A stretch of DNA of 64,000 nt from Desulfamplus sp. (GTDB lineage Bacteria; Desulfobacterota; Desulfobacteria; Desulfobacterales; Desulfobacteraceae), in the NCBI GenBank assembly GCA_015232455.1, contig JADFZQ010000009.1:1-64000 (forward strand). Direction: 5' to 3'. The notes below the pieces were generated by a model that was not told the origin of the DNA, made no database searches, and saw only the letters and a program-made list of their open reading frames with translations. This document shows, piece after piece, positions 1-10,204 of the stretch. Numbering within the stretch: position 1 is the stretch's first letter; each line of letters opens with the position of its first letter. The translations under genes were made by a program, and so were the position numbers.

Positions 1-56
1 CGTTCATAGTTTATCTCTTCTATTATTTCTGGTGTGAATTCAAGTTCTATTGTCAT
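1..56 (-). CDS. 5' fragment of an ORF running off the left edge (MTIELEFTPEIIEEINYER...), possibly an IS630-type transposase or HTH protein
   Basis: Minus-strand ATG at 56 with an open frame to the window edge; the N-terminus resembles HTH/IS630-like leaders from memory only. Confidence 0.25.
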   Translation of the reverse strand, partial: MTIELEFTPEIIEEINYE

Positions 57-90
57 AAACACACATTAACAAATTAAAGCAAAAATGAGA

Positions 91-125
91 ATATAAAAAC
101 TCAATTTATGACCGCTTGCAGTATA
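91..125. repeat. Right-half copy of the dispersed MITE-like element
   Basis: ATATAAAAACTCAATTTATGACCGCTTGCAGTATAG matches the right end of the copies at 17944, 28395 and 34443. Confidence 0.6.
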
Positions 126-166
126 GTTCCACAACAAGATGATGTTTTTCTAAAGATTCAACAATA

Positions 167-236
167 TGAATCAGGATAACCAAAGATAGCATAATAACCT
201 TATCCTTAATTCGCTAATCTTGATCATCCTGATTCA
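167..236. repeat. Inverted repeat TGAATCAGGAT...ATCCTGATTCA
   Basis: 11-bp perfect arms at 167-177 and 226-236. Confidence 0.6.
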
Positions 237-352
237 AACAGCAAAAGATTATCATAATTTAAATCTATGACCACAATTTTAAGTTGTTTCTTGTTAGCAA
301 TTATTATTAAAAATAATATAACACTCAAAACTACTAAGATTTTTATAGTTGA

Positions 353-904
353 TTATTTATTGACTTTATCGTTGTAGTCATTAACTCTTTTTTTATATGC
401 TTGTAAATCAGCATTATATTGTTGTGTTCTAATATTGATTTCAGATACTTGCTTTCTGAAATCTTCAAGTACTGCTTCACTCACACCTTTATCATTTTTA
501 AGCCTTTCGTGTAGTACATCCAATCTATCTTTATCATCTTTTAAAGAAGCATATTCTTCTTTCAGTTTATAATCTATCTGCTTCAGTTCTTCAGCCTCTT
601 TAGTTAACTCTTTGGAACGTTTCTCCTCGCCAGCCTCTTTCTCTTCTGAAGTTGAAGAATCAGTCTGGGTTTGTTGTTGTGCTTGAGGAATATTATTAAT
701 ATCAATTACTGGTTTTGTTTTAATCTCTTTAATTTTTTTTATTTGTTTACGCTGTTCACTTGATAGTTTAGAAATATCATCAGTAAAAGATAAAACTCCA
801 TTTTCATCAATATATTGATAAAACTCTGAATATACTGGAGATACCCCTATAGTTATGAGCCAAATAATATATATTACAAATTGTAGTAGTTTCATTTTAA
901 ACAC
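353..904 (-). CDS. DUF4124-type secreted protein with C-terminal coiled coil
   Basis: Signal peptide then EFYQYIDENGVLSFTDD (DUF4124-like), then a charged coiled coil. Confidence 0.65.
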   Translation of the reverse strand: MFKMKLLQFVIYIIWLITIGVSPVYSEFYQYIDENGVLSFTDDISKLSSEQRKQIKKIKEIKTKPVIDINNIPQAQQQTQTDSSTSEEKEAGEEKRSKELTKEAEELKQIDYKLKEEYASLKDDKDRLDVLHERLKNDKGVSEAVLEDFRKQVSEINIRTQQYNADLQAYKKRVNDYNDKVNK

Positions 905-921
905 CTATTGAGTGAGCTAAC

Positions 922-1013
922 TATACTCTAAGCGGACATAGATTGAGTTTTTTTATATTTAAATAGAGACGCACGTCCGTGCATCTCTACAACTTATGAC
1001 CTTGAGCAGTATA
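922..1013. repeat. MITE-like element with TIRs and internal hairpin
   Basis: TATACTCTAAGCGGACATAGATTGAG ... CAACTTATGACCTTGAGCAGTATA with hairpin TAGAGACGCACGTCCGTGCATCTCTA at 964-989. Confidence 0.75.
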
Positions 1014-1019
1014 TAGTAA

Positions 1020-4000
1020 TTAGTTAAAAGGCGAAGCACCTGGAAGAGACTCTTCTTCTCCCTTTTGAACTGGTAAGATAAAAATCAACATTGATTTAGT
1101 TGCACTTCCAGATACAATTGTAGTTGCACTAATCTCAGCTCTAATCCAAACTCCATAATGTTTTAAATATACAAGGTTAAAGTTAGCAACTCCATTTGCA
1201 TCAGTTGTCAATTTGCTTGGTATATTTCCCGCACTCGAATTTGGTGGAGTAATACCATCTCCAGTAGCATCAGTTTCACCAGCATCTAAAATTGTATTTC
1301 TATTAGCATCTTCATTATCAAACCAACCATAACCAGCAGTAGTGTAGTCTGGTGCAAATTCGCTTACTAAAGTCAGCGGATTTACTGTTTTCGTCCACAC
1401 TCCTTTAGCATATTGTAAGGGCCAGTTATTAAGAGATACCTCCTGATTGCCAACAGGATGCCCACCTGAATCTGAGACTAAGATAGACATAGGTAGAATG
1501 TAGTAAGTATTTGTAGCGTCAGAAGTTATTGTTGTACCTCGTCCAATCACAATTGAACCAGGCGTACCTCCTATTGTAATATCAACATCGTCTATCATTG
1601 TACCCACTACAACACTACTGACATTAGGTCCTTCGGCTTGAAGAGCCCCACTTACTGTAATAGTGGTATTAGTTACGGCAGCATTAATAGTGTATAAGTT
1701 ATCATTCAAAGTTGAGCCAATAACTCTAATAATATCGCCATTTGTAAAGCCATCAAGCCCCCCGGCTGCAATAGTTCTAAAATCTCCTCCATCACTTCTG
1801 ACTATAGTGTCAGGGTTAGTGTCAGCAAATCGAATAGCAGAAATAGGTCCTGTAAAAGCCTTACCAACCACGCGAGCTATTACCTTTATTCCACTTCCAC
1901 CTGAAGAAAGTGTGCCTGAAGTAAATCTAGCGGTAGCAATACCAGAAGAGTTTGTTGTTGCTATTACAGGGCTAATTGTTTCTCCGCCACCAACAGGATT
2001 AACAATTAGAAAAGCAACCGTTGCACCTTCTACAGGTTGAGCAGCAGCATTTTTAACCGTTGCTGTAAGGTCACTAAAACTATCAACATTCGGTGCAACA
2101 ATAGTTGGTGAAGCCTGAAGAGAAATTTGAGAAGCTGAATTTGCTGGTGCGGCTATAATTGCCTGAAAACTATCATTTTGAGCCGAGCCATTTATAGTAC
2201 CATATACATAAATTGACGCAACACCAGCAGTAGAAGCCTTGAAGAATGCATTTATATTTTGAGTAACAGCACTAATAGGAGCATTTATAGTTAATGTTGG
2301 GGATAGAGCACCTCCAGATGCACTACTGAACATTCCAATAGTTGATATGAATGTAATAGGAGTGATGGCAGTTATAGGTGGTACAGATACTGTTATAGCT
2401 TGTTCTACACCAATGTCTAAATCAATACTATCTGTTGAAGGGGTAGTAATCTTCATGGCACCACCGCCAGCAACTACTGTATAAACTTGTGTTTTAGTAT
2501 CTCCAAGCCCAGTAATAGTAAGTGTTACAGCCCCAGCAACAGTAGCTTTAATTGTTACTTGTAATTTACCATCAATATCTGTTTTCCCTGTAGTAAATGG
2601 AAGAGTTGATCCATTTGCTGTAACCGTTCCTACTGATGTACTATTTCTGCTTACATTAATGGAAGCTCCATTAATGGGGTTTCCTCCAGCATCTTTAGCC
2701 GTTATAGTTAGTGTTGAAGTATCATTTCCTGCAAGCTCAAGAGTTGTATATAGTCCAGGATCTACCGTAATAGTTGTACCAGCAATTTTAATCGGAACTT
2801 GTGACGTTAATACTGGGATAGCATCAGTAATTTTTGCGGTAATAGTAACGTTTTGATTGCTTTTACAGTCGTATCCAGATGAAAAATACACAATAGCCTT
2901 GCCACTTGCATCTGTAACAGGAAAAGCATTAGAGAGCATTCCTGCTCCGTTAGTGCATATAGTAAGGTCTGATTCAATAGTAAAGGTTATTTTGACATTA
3001 CTAAGTGGAACACGATTTGTATCAAGCACAGTTGCTGTAATTGCTGCTGAATCAAAATTATCTGTTCTAACAGAATTAGTGCTTAATGATAAAGAGAGAT
3101 ATTTTGCTTTTGAAGAGTTATCTTGAGACCCTACAAAAGTTATTGATACAATTTGTGAGACATTGCCAACAGCAGCCTTAATAGTAGCAGTACCAGCAGA
3201 AGTATCCGCTATAAGAGGGATAGTTACACTACCTGTATCATCTGGGGTTACAACGGTAATAGTTTTTGTATTATTAGAGAATTTTCCGGCTGTAGTTGTA
3301 AACACTATTGAAGTGCCTGAAGATACAGCTTTTCCTGCGGTATCTTTTACGTCTGCTTTAATAGAAGTTGAGCTTGAACCGTCTGCAGGAAGGCTTGATG
3401 GAGAAGCAGTCAGTGATATTGTTCCAATATCTGTGGTACCACTCCCTTTAAAAGTAACTGTAACTTTCTGAGAAACTCCACCCGCAGTTGCAGTTACGCT
3501 TGCTGTGCCAGCAGTAGTTGAAGCAACAAGAGGCACAATAACTGTGCCAGAAGAATCAGGTGTTTTTACAGTAATTGTTGTTGTTCCATTAGAGAATTTT
3601 CCAGATGTAGTTGTAAATACAACCGATGTATTGGAAGGAACCGCTTTTCCTCCAGCATCTTTTATCACTGCTGTTATTGATGTAGAACTTGAACCATCAG
3701 CACTTATACTAGTTGGATTTGCAGTAAGTGTAATCATACCGATATTTGGAGTTGAACCACCCTCAAAAGTAACTAGAGTGCTTTGTGTTACTCCACCAGA
3801 ATTTGCTGTAATTTGAGCATAACCCGCCGTTGAAGCAGATATTAATGGTATAATCAATTTTCCAGATTCGTCATTAGTTTTTACAGTTATTGTCGTTGTA
3901 GAATTAGAAAATTTTCCAATATTTGTAGTAAAGGTTACCGAAGTACCTGAAGGAACAGGATTGCCTGAGATATCTTTTATATCCGCAGTAATTGAAGTAG

Positions 4001-6542
4001 AACTTACACCATCTGCTGGTATTGTTGTTGGATTTGCAGAAAGAGTAATTGTTCCAATACTTGGAGTAACATTGCTTCCTTTAAATGTTACTGTAGTTAA
4101 TTGATAGACACCATTAGATAGACACCATAGTTCAACAGAACCAGAAGTAGTTGATGAAATCAGGGCAACATATACTTTTCCTGCATCATCAGTTGTTGCT
4201 GCTGTAAATCTACTTACACCGTTCTCACGAACACCGTTGGCAAATGTCCCATTGGAAGCATAAAAAGCTATTTCTGTACCAGCAGGTACAGGTTTATTAG
4301 TAGAGTTAAGCAATTCCGCAGTTATCATTAAGGAACTCTTTCCATCAGCGGGTATGGTTGTGGGGGCAGCAGATAATTTTATATAAGCTGTACTGTCGCC
4401 AGCATTAGAGCCATCAGAATTTACTGCTGTAAAGGTAACTTGAATTGATTGTGTAATCCCACCTGACGAACATGTTATGTTTGCTTTCCCAGCAGTATCT
4501 TCTGGTCTTGTAATAAGTGAAGCTTTTACTACACCACCAGCAGGAGTAGTTCCTTTAAATTCTTGAGAACCGTTTAAGAACATACCTTTATCTGTCTTAA
4601 AGACTACGGGAGTTCCAGCAGCAACTGGCTGATCTGCATTATCCTTTAGTGTTGCTGTCAATACAACGGAGCTTTTTCCGTTAGCTGAAACTGTGTTACT
4701 TGATGTTGCAAGTTCTATTGACGAAGTTGTAGCACCAGTGCCATCTCCATAAAATTCAATAGGGATAGTCAGTTTTGCGGTACCATAAGAGGCTGTAACG
4801 GTGCAGATTCCAGCTTTTAATGGTGCAACTAATGTTGCTTTTGCTACACCTTGAATGTCTCCTGTTTCAGAATTAGTGTTCTCTGATGTTTTTGACGAGT
4901 TGCTAATGAGAGAACCACAATTTGATGTGAATATAATAGGTTCTCCGCCAACAGCCAATCCATTACTATCGCTCAACCTAGCACTTATTGTTGAAGTTGA
5001 TTTACCATCTGCTAACATGTATACGGGTTCAGCTATTATATTGCTTAGAGTTATAGTATTGAAATTTAACGTTATTGTATCTTTTATAGCACTATTTCCC
5101 ACAACAGATGCTGTAAGTGTGTATTCTTTAGCAGTTGAAGCTGATATAGTAAATTTAGCCATACCGCTTTTGGTTTTAGCTGTAAATGTATTGATTTTTA
5201 TACCCGTGTTATTTGTAATCAAACTTATATCAGTCCCATCTTCAACAAGATTACCATTTTTATCTGTTACCGCTACGCTTAATGTGTATTCTCTATTTAT
5301 ATAGAGAAGGTTACTATCAGTGTTTTCAACTAAATCAACGATATTAACTTTTGAGGCATTGCCCGCTATCTGTTTAATTACTAACCTGTCATAATAATTA
5401 CCAAAAGATGCTTTAATGGTAAAATCACCTTTCTGATCAGTGCTTCTGTATGTATATTTAGCTTCTCCATTTGCGTCAGTAATTGATGTGCCAATCTCAT
5501 CGCTAACTGTACTGAAACTCTTATTAGGGATTTTAACTTCCCATACATCATTAGCTCCGTTTTGCGTTGTTATTTCTAAATAATAATTAGCATCAGAAGG
5601 AATATCTTTGGTAATAATATTGTTAGTAACATCATCAGTTGTAGAAAATATATATGTCTTAACTCCTGTTTCCGTGTTAATCAGCTGAGCTTTAAAGTAC
5701 CCTTTAAAACGAAGGCTTAACAAATCTGACCAAGTTGCATAAGTAATTGAAATATCTTTCTCTCCTGAGAAAAGGAAAAAATTATCAGTAATACCTTCTG
5801 AATCTATATCGCTACCTGAAAAAACAAGCTCATTATTTTTAGGATTTATTGAGTCCCCAAAAGCACGTGAAAATACTACCATTGCACCCTCAACAGGGTT
5901 ACCATTTTCATCACGTACAAGTGCAGTTAAAGTTGCTGTAGATTTTTCATCTGCTGGAATTGATACTGTATCTTCTTCGTTTAAAATTTTTATAGTAGCA
6001 TTTTCTCCACCACCTTTTGACATTGAGATATAGTATCTATCACGTTTAAATTTAGCCTGAGATGGACAATGAGCTACAATGTAATAAGTGCCAGATGTAG
6101 GAATGTTTATATCTCTTATATAAGGAGTATTTGACTTTGAATCAAAATAATCAATAAAGAAATCTGAAATTACTTTATTTGAGCTATCACGTAACTCAAC
6201 ATATAAATTATCAGTATCTGCTGTTGAACCTGATGAAAATTCGTAATATGCTGTGAGGCTGACAAGCCCTTCTGGAACATCGCTTATTGAATACCAGTCA
6301 TAATCTAAGGAATGCCACATGTTGCCAACCATTTTGTCGCCAAAATTGATTGCCGTTGCAGTAGTTTTGTTTTCGTTAGGCTCGCTTTCATATTTTGATG
6401 CACTGTAAACATCTACCCCAGACAGTGTAATCGCGAATAATGTCAACCAATAAACAAATACCATTAACGATTTTTTCATGATTTCCCCCAGTTTAACATG
6501 GTTATCTATAAAAATTAAATTATATAAATATTTATTATGCAT
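1020..6542 (-). CDS. Large secreted Ig-like (Big_1/invasin-type) repeat protein with N-terminal PPC-like domain
   Basis: 1840 aa; repeated units of the type ITLTANPTSISADGSSSTSITAVIKD...GKFSNGTTTITVKT; N-terminal YESEPNENKTTATAINFGDKMVGNM resembles PPC domains. Confidence 0.85.
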   Translation of the reverse strand: MHNKYLYNLIFIDNHVKLGEIMKKSLMVFVYWLTLFAITLSGVDVYSASKYESEPNENKTTATAINFGDKMVGNMWHSLDYDWYSISDVPEGLVSLTAYYEFSSGSTADTDNLYVELRDSSNKVISDFFIDYFDSKSNTPYIRDINIPTSGTYYIVAHCPSQAKFKRDRYYISMSKGGGENATIKILNEEDTVSIPADEKSTATLTALVRDENGNPVEGAMVVFSRAFGDSINPKNNELVFSGSDIDSEGITDNFFLFSGEKDISITYATWSDLLSLRFKGYFKAQLINTETGVKTYIFSTTDDVTNNIITKDIPSDANYYLEITTQNGANDVWEVKIPNKSFSTVSDEIGTSITDANGEAKYTYRSTDQKGDFTIKASFGNYYDRLVIKQIAGNASKVNIVDLVENTDSNLLYINREYTLSVAVTDKNGNLVEDGTDISLITNNTGIKINTFTAKTKSGMAKFTISASTAKEYTLTASVVGNSAIKDTITLNFNTITLSNIIAEPVYMLADGKSTSTISARLSDSNGLAVGGEPIIFTSNCGSLISNSSKTSENTNSETGDIQGVAKATLVAPLKAGICTVTASYGTAKLTIPIEFYGDGTGATTSSIELATSSNTVSANGKSSVVLTATLKDNADQPVAAGTPVVFKTDKGMFLNGSQEFKGTTPAGGVVKASLITRPEDTAGKANITCSSGGITQSIQVTFTAVNSDGSNAGDSTAYIKLSAAPTTIPADGKSSLMITAELLNSTNKPVPAGTEIAFYASNGTFANGVRENGVSRFTAATTDDAGKVYVALISSTTSGSVELWCLSNGVYQLTTVTFKGSNVTPSIGTITLSANPTTIPADGVSSTSITADIKDISGNPVPSGTSVTFTTNIGKFSNSTTTITVKTNDESGKLIIPLISASTAGYAQITANSGGVTQSTLVTFEGGSTPNIGMITLTANPTSISADGSSSTSITAVIKDAGGKAVPSNTSVVFTTTSGKFSNGTTTITVKTPDSSGTVIVPLVASTTAGTASVTATAGGVSQKVTVTFKGSGTTDIGTISLTASPSSLPADGSSSTSIKADVKDTAGKAVSSGTSIVFTTTAGKFSNNTKTITVVTPDDTGSVTIPLIADTSAGTATIKAAVGNVSQIVSITFVGSQDNSSKAKYLSLSLSTNSVRTDNFDSAAITATVLDTNRVPLSNVKITFTIESDLTICTNGAGMLSNAFPVTDASGKAIVYFSSGYDCKSNQNVTITAKITDAIPVLTSQVPIKIAGTTITVDPGLYTTLELAGNDTSTLTITAKDAGGNPINGASINVSRNSTSVGTVTANGSTLPFTTGKTDIDGKLQVTIKATVAGAVTLTITGLGDTKTQVYTVVAGGGAMKITTPSTDSIDLDIGVEQAITVSVPPITAITPITFISTIGMFSSASGGALSPTLTINAPISAVTQNINAFFKASTAGVASIYVYGTINGSAQNDSFQAIIAAPANSASQISLQASPTIVAPNVDSFSDLTATVKNAAAQPVEGATVAFLIVNPVGGGETISPVIATTNSSGIATARFTSGTLSSGGSGIKVIARVVGKAFTGPISAIRFADTNPDTIVRSDGGDFRTIAAGGLDGFTNGDIIRVIGSTLNDNLYTINAAVTNTTITVSGALQAEGPNVSSVVVGTMIDDVDITIGGTPGSIVIGRGTTITSDATNTYYILPMSILVSDSGGHPVGNQEVSLNNWPLQYAKGVWTKTVNPLTLVSEFAPDYTTAGYGWFDNEDANRNTILDAGETDATGDGITPPNSSAGNIPSKLTTDANGVANFNLVYLKHYGVWIRAEISATTIVSGSATKSMLIFILPVQKGEEESLPGASPFN
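3120..4080. repeat. Near-identical tandem Big_1 repeat units at DNA level (~315 bp period)
   Basis: Three adjacent ~105 aa units with highly similar sequence in the 1020..6542 CDS. Confidence 0.7.
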
Positions 6543-6582
6543 TAATTATACCAGTAACATGACTTATACAAATCCTATATAA

Positions 6583-6642
6583 AAAATACGGGCTTGCATC
6601 TCTCTTCTTTAACCTGATAAGAAAGATCAAGCCCGATTTTTT
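6583..6642. terminator. Bidirectional intrinsic terminator
   Basis: A-run, CGGGCTTG (589-596) / CAAGCCCG (628-635), T-run. Confidence 0.7.
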
Positions 6643-6664
6643 CTCTATATCACAGGTCTAACTT

Positions 6665-9600
6665 TTAGAAAGATATTGTAATAGTCTCTTCTCCGCCACC
6701 ACCAGAACAACCTGCTTGTCTATCATCTTCTGGATTACATTTGAGTGAATACGTAATATTAAGTTCATCTCCTGAACCAACTTGGAATCTATATCTATAA
6801 GGATTATTTGTGTATCCATTTGACGGATCACGGAACGTACCTCTGTATGTATAAGAGTCTGGATAAACTATATCTGTCCATGTGTAATCATCACCTCCAG
6901 ATTCACTGGTATAAGTTACCTTAAAAGTAGAACCCTCAATTGGCGGATTACCATTAATATCTTCTAAATATATATCAAGGAAAATAACATTTTCATATCT
7001 TATATATCTATAATCTATACCAACCTGACCAGAGAAAAGCACGGGAATTCTTGCCATAATTGTATTAGTTAATCCTTTTGAGCTACTTTCCCATACAGGC
7101 AAAGCATTTGTAACTCCTCCTGAACTTCTATAGAAACTTATTCCATCACCGCCAGCATACAACTCTGATATTAAATCTCTTCTATCTGCTGATATAGCAT
7201 AAAGAGCTGAACCACTTAATCCTTCATTTGTTTCATACCACGATGAAGGATAGGTCATTGTCAAATTTGAGTTAAGTGAATGGGCAAAAAGCTTTCCTGT
7301 AGGCTTGTCGTTTGGACCGTACCAAACCACTGCATAAAGAGTCCTATTATATTTGTCTAATAAAATATCCTTAATAGTTGAACCTTTATCCATACCAGTT
7401 GTATATTGAGTCCAAGTTTTACCGCTATCGTTGCTCACCCATACTCCACCATTTTCAGTTCCAGCATACAATATATCATTTGAAGATGTGTGATATATAT
7501 CTAAGCAGGTAATAAAATCACCTGTAAATCTTAATGGATTAGTTCCAGCAGTGTTTGTACCATCATTATTCCATGTTTTTCCGCCATTAGTGCTTTTATA
7601 GACACCAACATTTGTAGCAGCATACAAAGTAGCATTTTTTCCGTGTGTTCCGGGTACTTTTATAATATCCCAAACAGTCCAACCATGACCAACTTTATTA
7701 GCAGTAACAGAAATGGTTATTTTATCTCCGTTTTTAAACTCTGAACCTTTCTCTTTTATTTTAAAACTTATTTCACCATTATCTGACATATAAATTTGAT
7801 CAGTCTGGGCAATTCCCGCCTGCATTCCAGATACGCTACCTTCAACTGTCCAATATGCAGGTCTTGCCTCATAAGTTTTAAATGTGAAGAAATCTCCCAC
7901 TGTAAAAGGAATTTTACCTTCAGTAATTATAAATCCAATCTCTTGTCTATCTGAAGTATAGAAATATCCATTAATCGCTTTATTATTCTGCATACCAGAA
8001 ATAGAACCACTTACCTGCCAATATGGAGATGTCTCAAATTCAATAATATCACCTACAATAAAAGGAACAGAGCCCGGAATTATTTTAAAATCAATAAAAT
8101 TAGATGTATATGCCGTATTTACATTTGCGTTGTTAAGTTTTCCTGAAACACTACCCTCAACAGTAAAAACAGTTGATGTGTCTCCAAGCAATTGCACTTT
8201 ATCTATATCTACATAGACACAAGTTAGAGTCCATTTCTCTTTTGACATTTTAGGTGTAATATCTACAACTGTTCCTTTACCTTCTGGCACTGTTATATTA
8301 GAAGCAGCTCCTATAACATATCTAACTGTCCAATCTTCTGTTTTGGTTGTAGATGATGTCTTGAAATTATCCATCTTACCATCTGGAAAAGGGTTAGATG
8401 TTGAATTAAGAACAGGAAGTGGTGTATCAGTATTTTTTTCTACTACAATAGTAGCTTCATCCTCTTCAGTATCTCCATCTTCAAGTTTAATAATTGAGGG
8501 TGAATTTACAGTTGCATCAGGAACAATACAAGTAAGTGTCCATGTTTCTGTTTTTGCACTATAACCAATCTTTGTAGATATAACCTCGCCTTTTCCAGAT
8601 GTATTTATAGAAAACCCACCACCTGCTGGCTCAAAGGTCTCTCCATCATCTGCCAATAAAATACCTTTACCTTCAGTTCCAATCCAGACATAATCACTAT
8701 CTCCATCATCGCATAAAACTGTTAGTATAGCAGCTTGAGTAGAGTATAAACCAAACCACTCTTCAGAATTGTTGCTATTCCAATTCATTCCACCATCAAC
8801 TGAACGGAATAGATTACCTCTACCAAGATAACCTGTACCAACATAAACCGTATTATGATCATCCGGATCAACACAGATTGCACTGTTCCCCCTAATATAA
8901 GAATCAATCCAGTTTTGACCTGCTCTTGAATTCAATGTTGATTTGCTGATATTTTCCCAATTCCTACCACTGTCAGTGGATTTATACACACCGCCACCAT
9001 TTGTGCCAGCATATAAAATATTTGAATCATCTGGTGTTACAGCTATTGATGTTATGTGTGTTGTCGCCCCTCCATCTGTCTCTGCTGTTACAGAGACCAT
9101 ACCTTCAGCAGGAGCAGGGCTTGGAGTTGAATAGAGTGTGCTTGTTGCCACCCCGCTTCTCTGTATTGAAGTTCCATCTTCATTCATGCCAGATGTTACT
9201 GAAAACTCTGTGTCAAACCTGCCACCTGTATTATAGGTTCTAAAAGATACTGGAACACCATCTTGAACAGCATTGCCTTTTGCATCAGCAAGGTCTGCAT
9301 AGATATTATCAGCAATACCTGTAAGCCATAGACCTGATATATTATGATATTGGAGTGAGAGATCAAAAGCCTCTCCAACAGGAAGCCCTGAGTTGTCATA
9401 ATGGGTAAAGTATATTCGTTTTGATTGAGTTACGCCATTTGAGGAACATACCACTTCTGCAACTGCAGGTGTAGTTGGTGATATCAAAGAGACTTTTACA
9501 GAGCCAGAATCATCAATTGTAGCAACCTTATATGTTTTCTGACCATTACTAAAGACCCCGGCAGTTGTTGTAAATGTTATCGTTGTGTTTTGAACAACGG

Positions 9601-10168
9601 GAACGCCATTGGCTTCAGTAACTACAGCAGTTAGTTCAATTGATTTTATACCATCAGCAGGAATACTATCAAGGTTTGAAGATAGGGTAATTGAGGCTGC
9701 TTTTGAAAAATTAACCTGAACAAGCTGTGTTACACCACTTGACTCACATACAACTTCTGCTATACCTGGTTGTGTTGGAGATATTAACGATACTGTAACT
9801 GTTCCAGACTCATTAGTAATTTTTTCTGTGTAGCTTTGACTTCCATTTTTAAAATTACCTAAATTTGTTTTAAAAGATACATCAGTATATGATTTCACAG
9901 GCTGTCCAGAACTATCCCTAACAACCGCCGTAATAGCAACCGAACTTGTACCATCGCCACTTATACTTGTTTCACCTACTGTAAGAGATATAGATGCAGT
10001 GTCATTTATTGAGCCAGAAGAGCCACATCCTATTGTAAAAATAAAGAAAAATGGAATGACAGCCACAAAAAACACCATTGTAATACGATCAAAAATTAAT
10101 GAGTTGAATTTTTGATAATTTATATTTTTACTAAGTAAATTATTGTCCTCTTTGTGATAGAAATTCAT
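6665..10168 (-). CDS. Lipoprotein with Big_1 domains followed by BNR/sialidase-like (VPS10-type) repeats
   Basis: ILYAGTNGGGVYKSTDSGRNWENI, TLYAATNVGVYKSTNGGKTWNNDG and DILYAGTENGGVWVSNDSGKTWTQY repeats; N-terminal Big_1 units. Confidence 0.8.
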   Translation of the reverse strand: MNFYHKEDNNLLSKNINYQKFNSLIFDRITMVFFVAVIPFFFIFTIGCGSSGSINDTASISLTVGETSISGDGTSSVAITAVVRDSSGQPVKSYTDVSFKTNLGNFKNGSQSYTEKITNESGTVTVSLISPTQPGIAEVVCESSGVTQLVQVNFSKAASITLSSNLDSIPADGIKSIELTAVVTEANGVPVVQNTTITFTTTAGVFSNGQKTYKVATIDDSGSVKVSLISPTTPAVAEVVCSSNGVTQSKRIYFTHYDNSGLPVGEAFDLSLQYHNISGLWLTGIADNIYADLADAKGNAVQDGVPVSFRTYNTGGRFDTEFSVTSGMNEDGTSIQRSGVATSTLYSTPSPAPAEGMVSVTAETDGGATTHITSIAVTPDDSNILYAGTNGGGVYKSTDSGRNWENISKSTLNSRAGQNWIDSYIRGNSAICVDPDDHNTVYVGTGYLGRGNLFRSVDGGMNWNSNNSEEWFGLYSTQAAILTVLCDDGDSDYVWIGTEGKGILLADDGETFEPAGGGFSINTSGKGEVISTKIGYSAKTETWTLTCIVPDATVNSPSIIKLEDGDTEEDEATIVVEKNTDTPLPVLNSTSNPFPDGKMDNFKTSSTTKTEDWTVRYVIGAASNITVPEGKGTVVDITPKMSKEKWTLTCVYVDIDKVQLLGDTSTVFTVEGSVSGKLNNANVNTAYTSNFIDFKIIPGSVPFIVGDIIEFETSPYWQVSGSISGMQNNKAINGYFYTSDRQEIGFIITEGKIPFTVGDFFTFKTYEARPAYWTVEGSVSGMQAGIAQTDQIYMSDNGEISFKIKEKGSEFKNGDKITISVTANKVGHGWTVWDIIKVPGTHGKNATLYAATNVGVYKSTNGGKTWNNDGTNTAGTNPLRFTGDFITCLDIYHTSSNDILYAGTENGGVWVSNDSGKTWTQYTTGMDKGSTIKDILLDKYNRTLYAVVWYGPNDKPTGKLFAHSLNSNLTMTYPSSWYETNEGLSGSALYAISADRRDLISELYAGGDGISFYRSSGGVTNALPVWESSSKGLTNTIMARIPVLFSGQVGIDYRYIRYENVIFLDIYLEDINGNPPIEGSTFKVTYTSESGGDDYTWTDIVYPDSYTYRGTFRDPSNGYTNNPYRYRFQVGSGDELNITYSLKCNPEDDRQAGCSGGGGEETITISF

Positions 10169-10204
10169 CTAAATAACTCCTCTTTAGAATATATGGACTC
10201 TATT

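Noticed and set aside
1663-5304. Plus-strand ORFs (1663, 2659, 2857, 3163, 3505, 4855) opposite the large Ig-like gene
   Set aside because: Antisense frames of a Thr/Ser-rich repeat gene; no family features, and the minus-strand gene explains the region.
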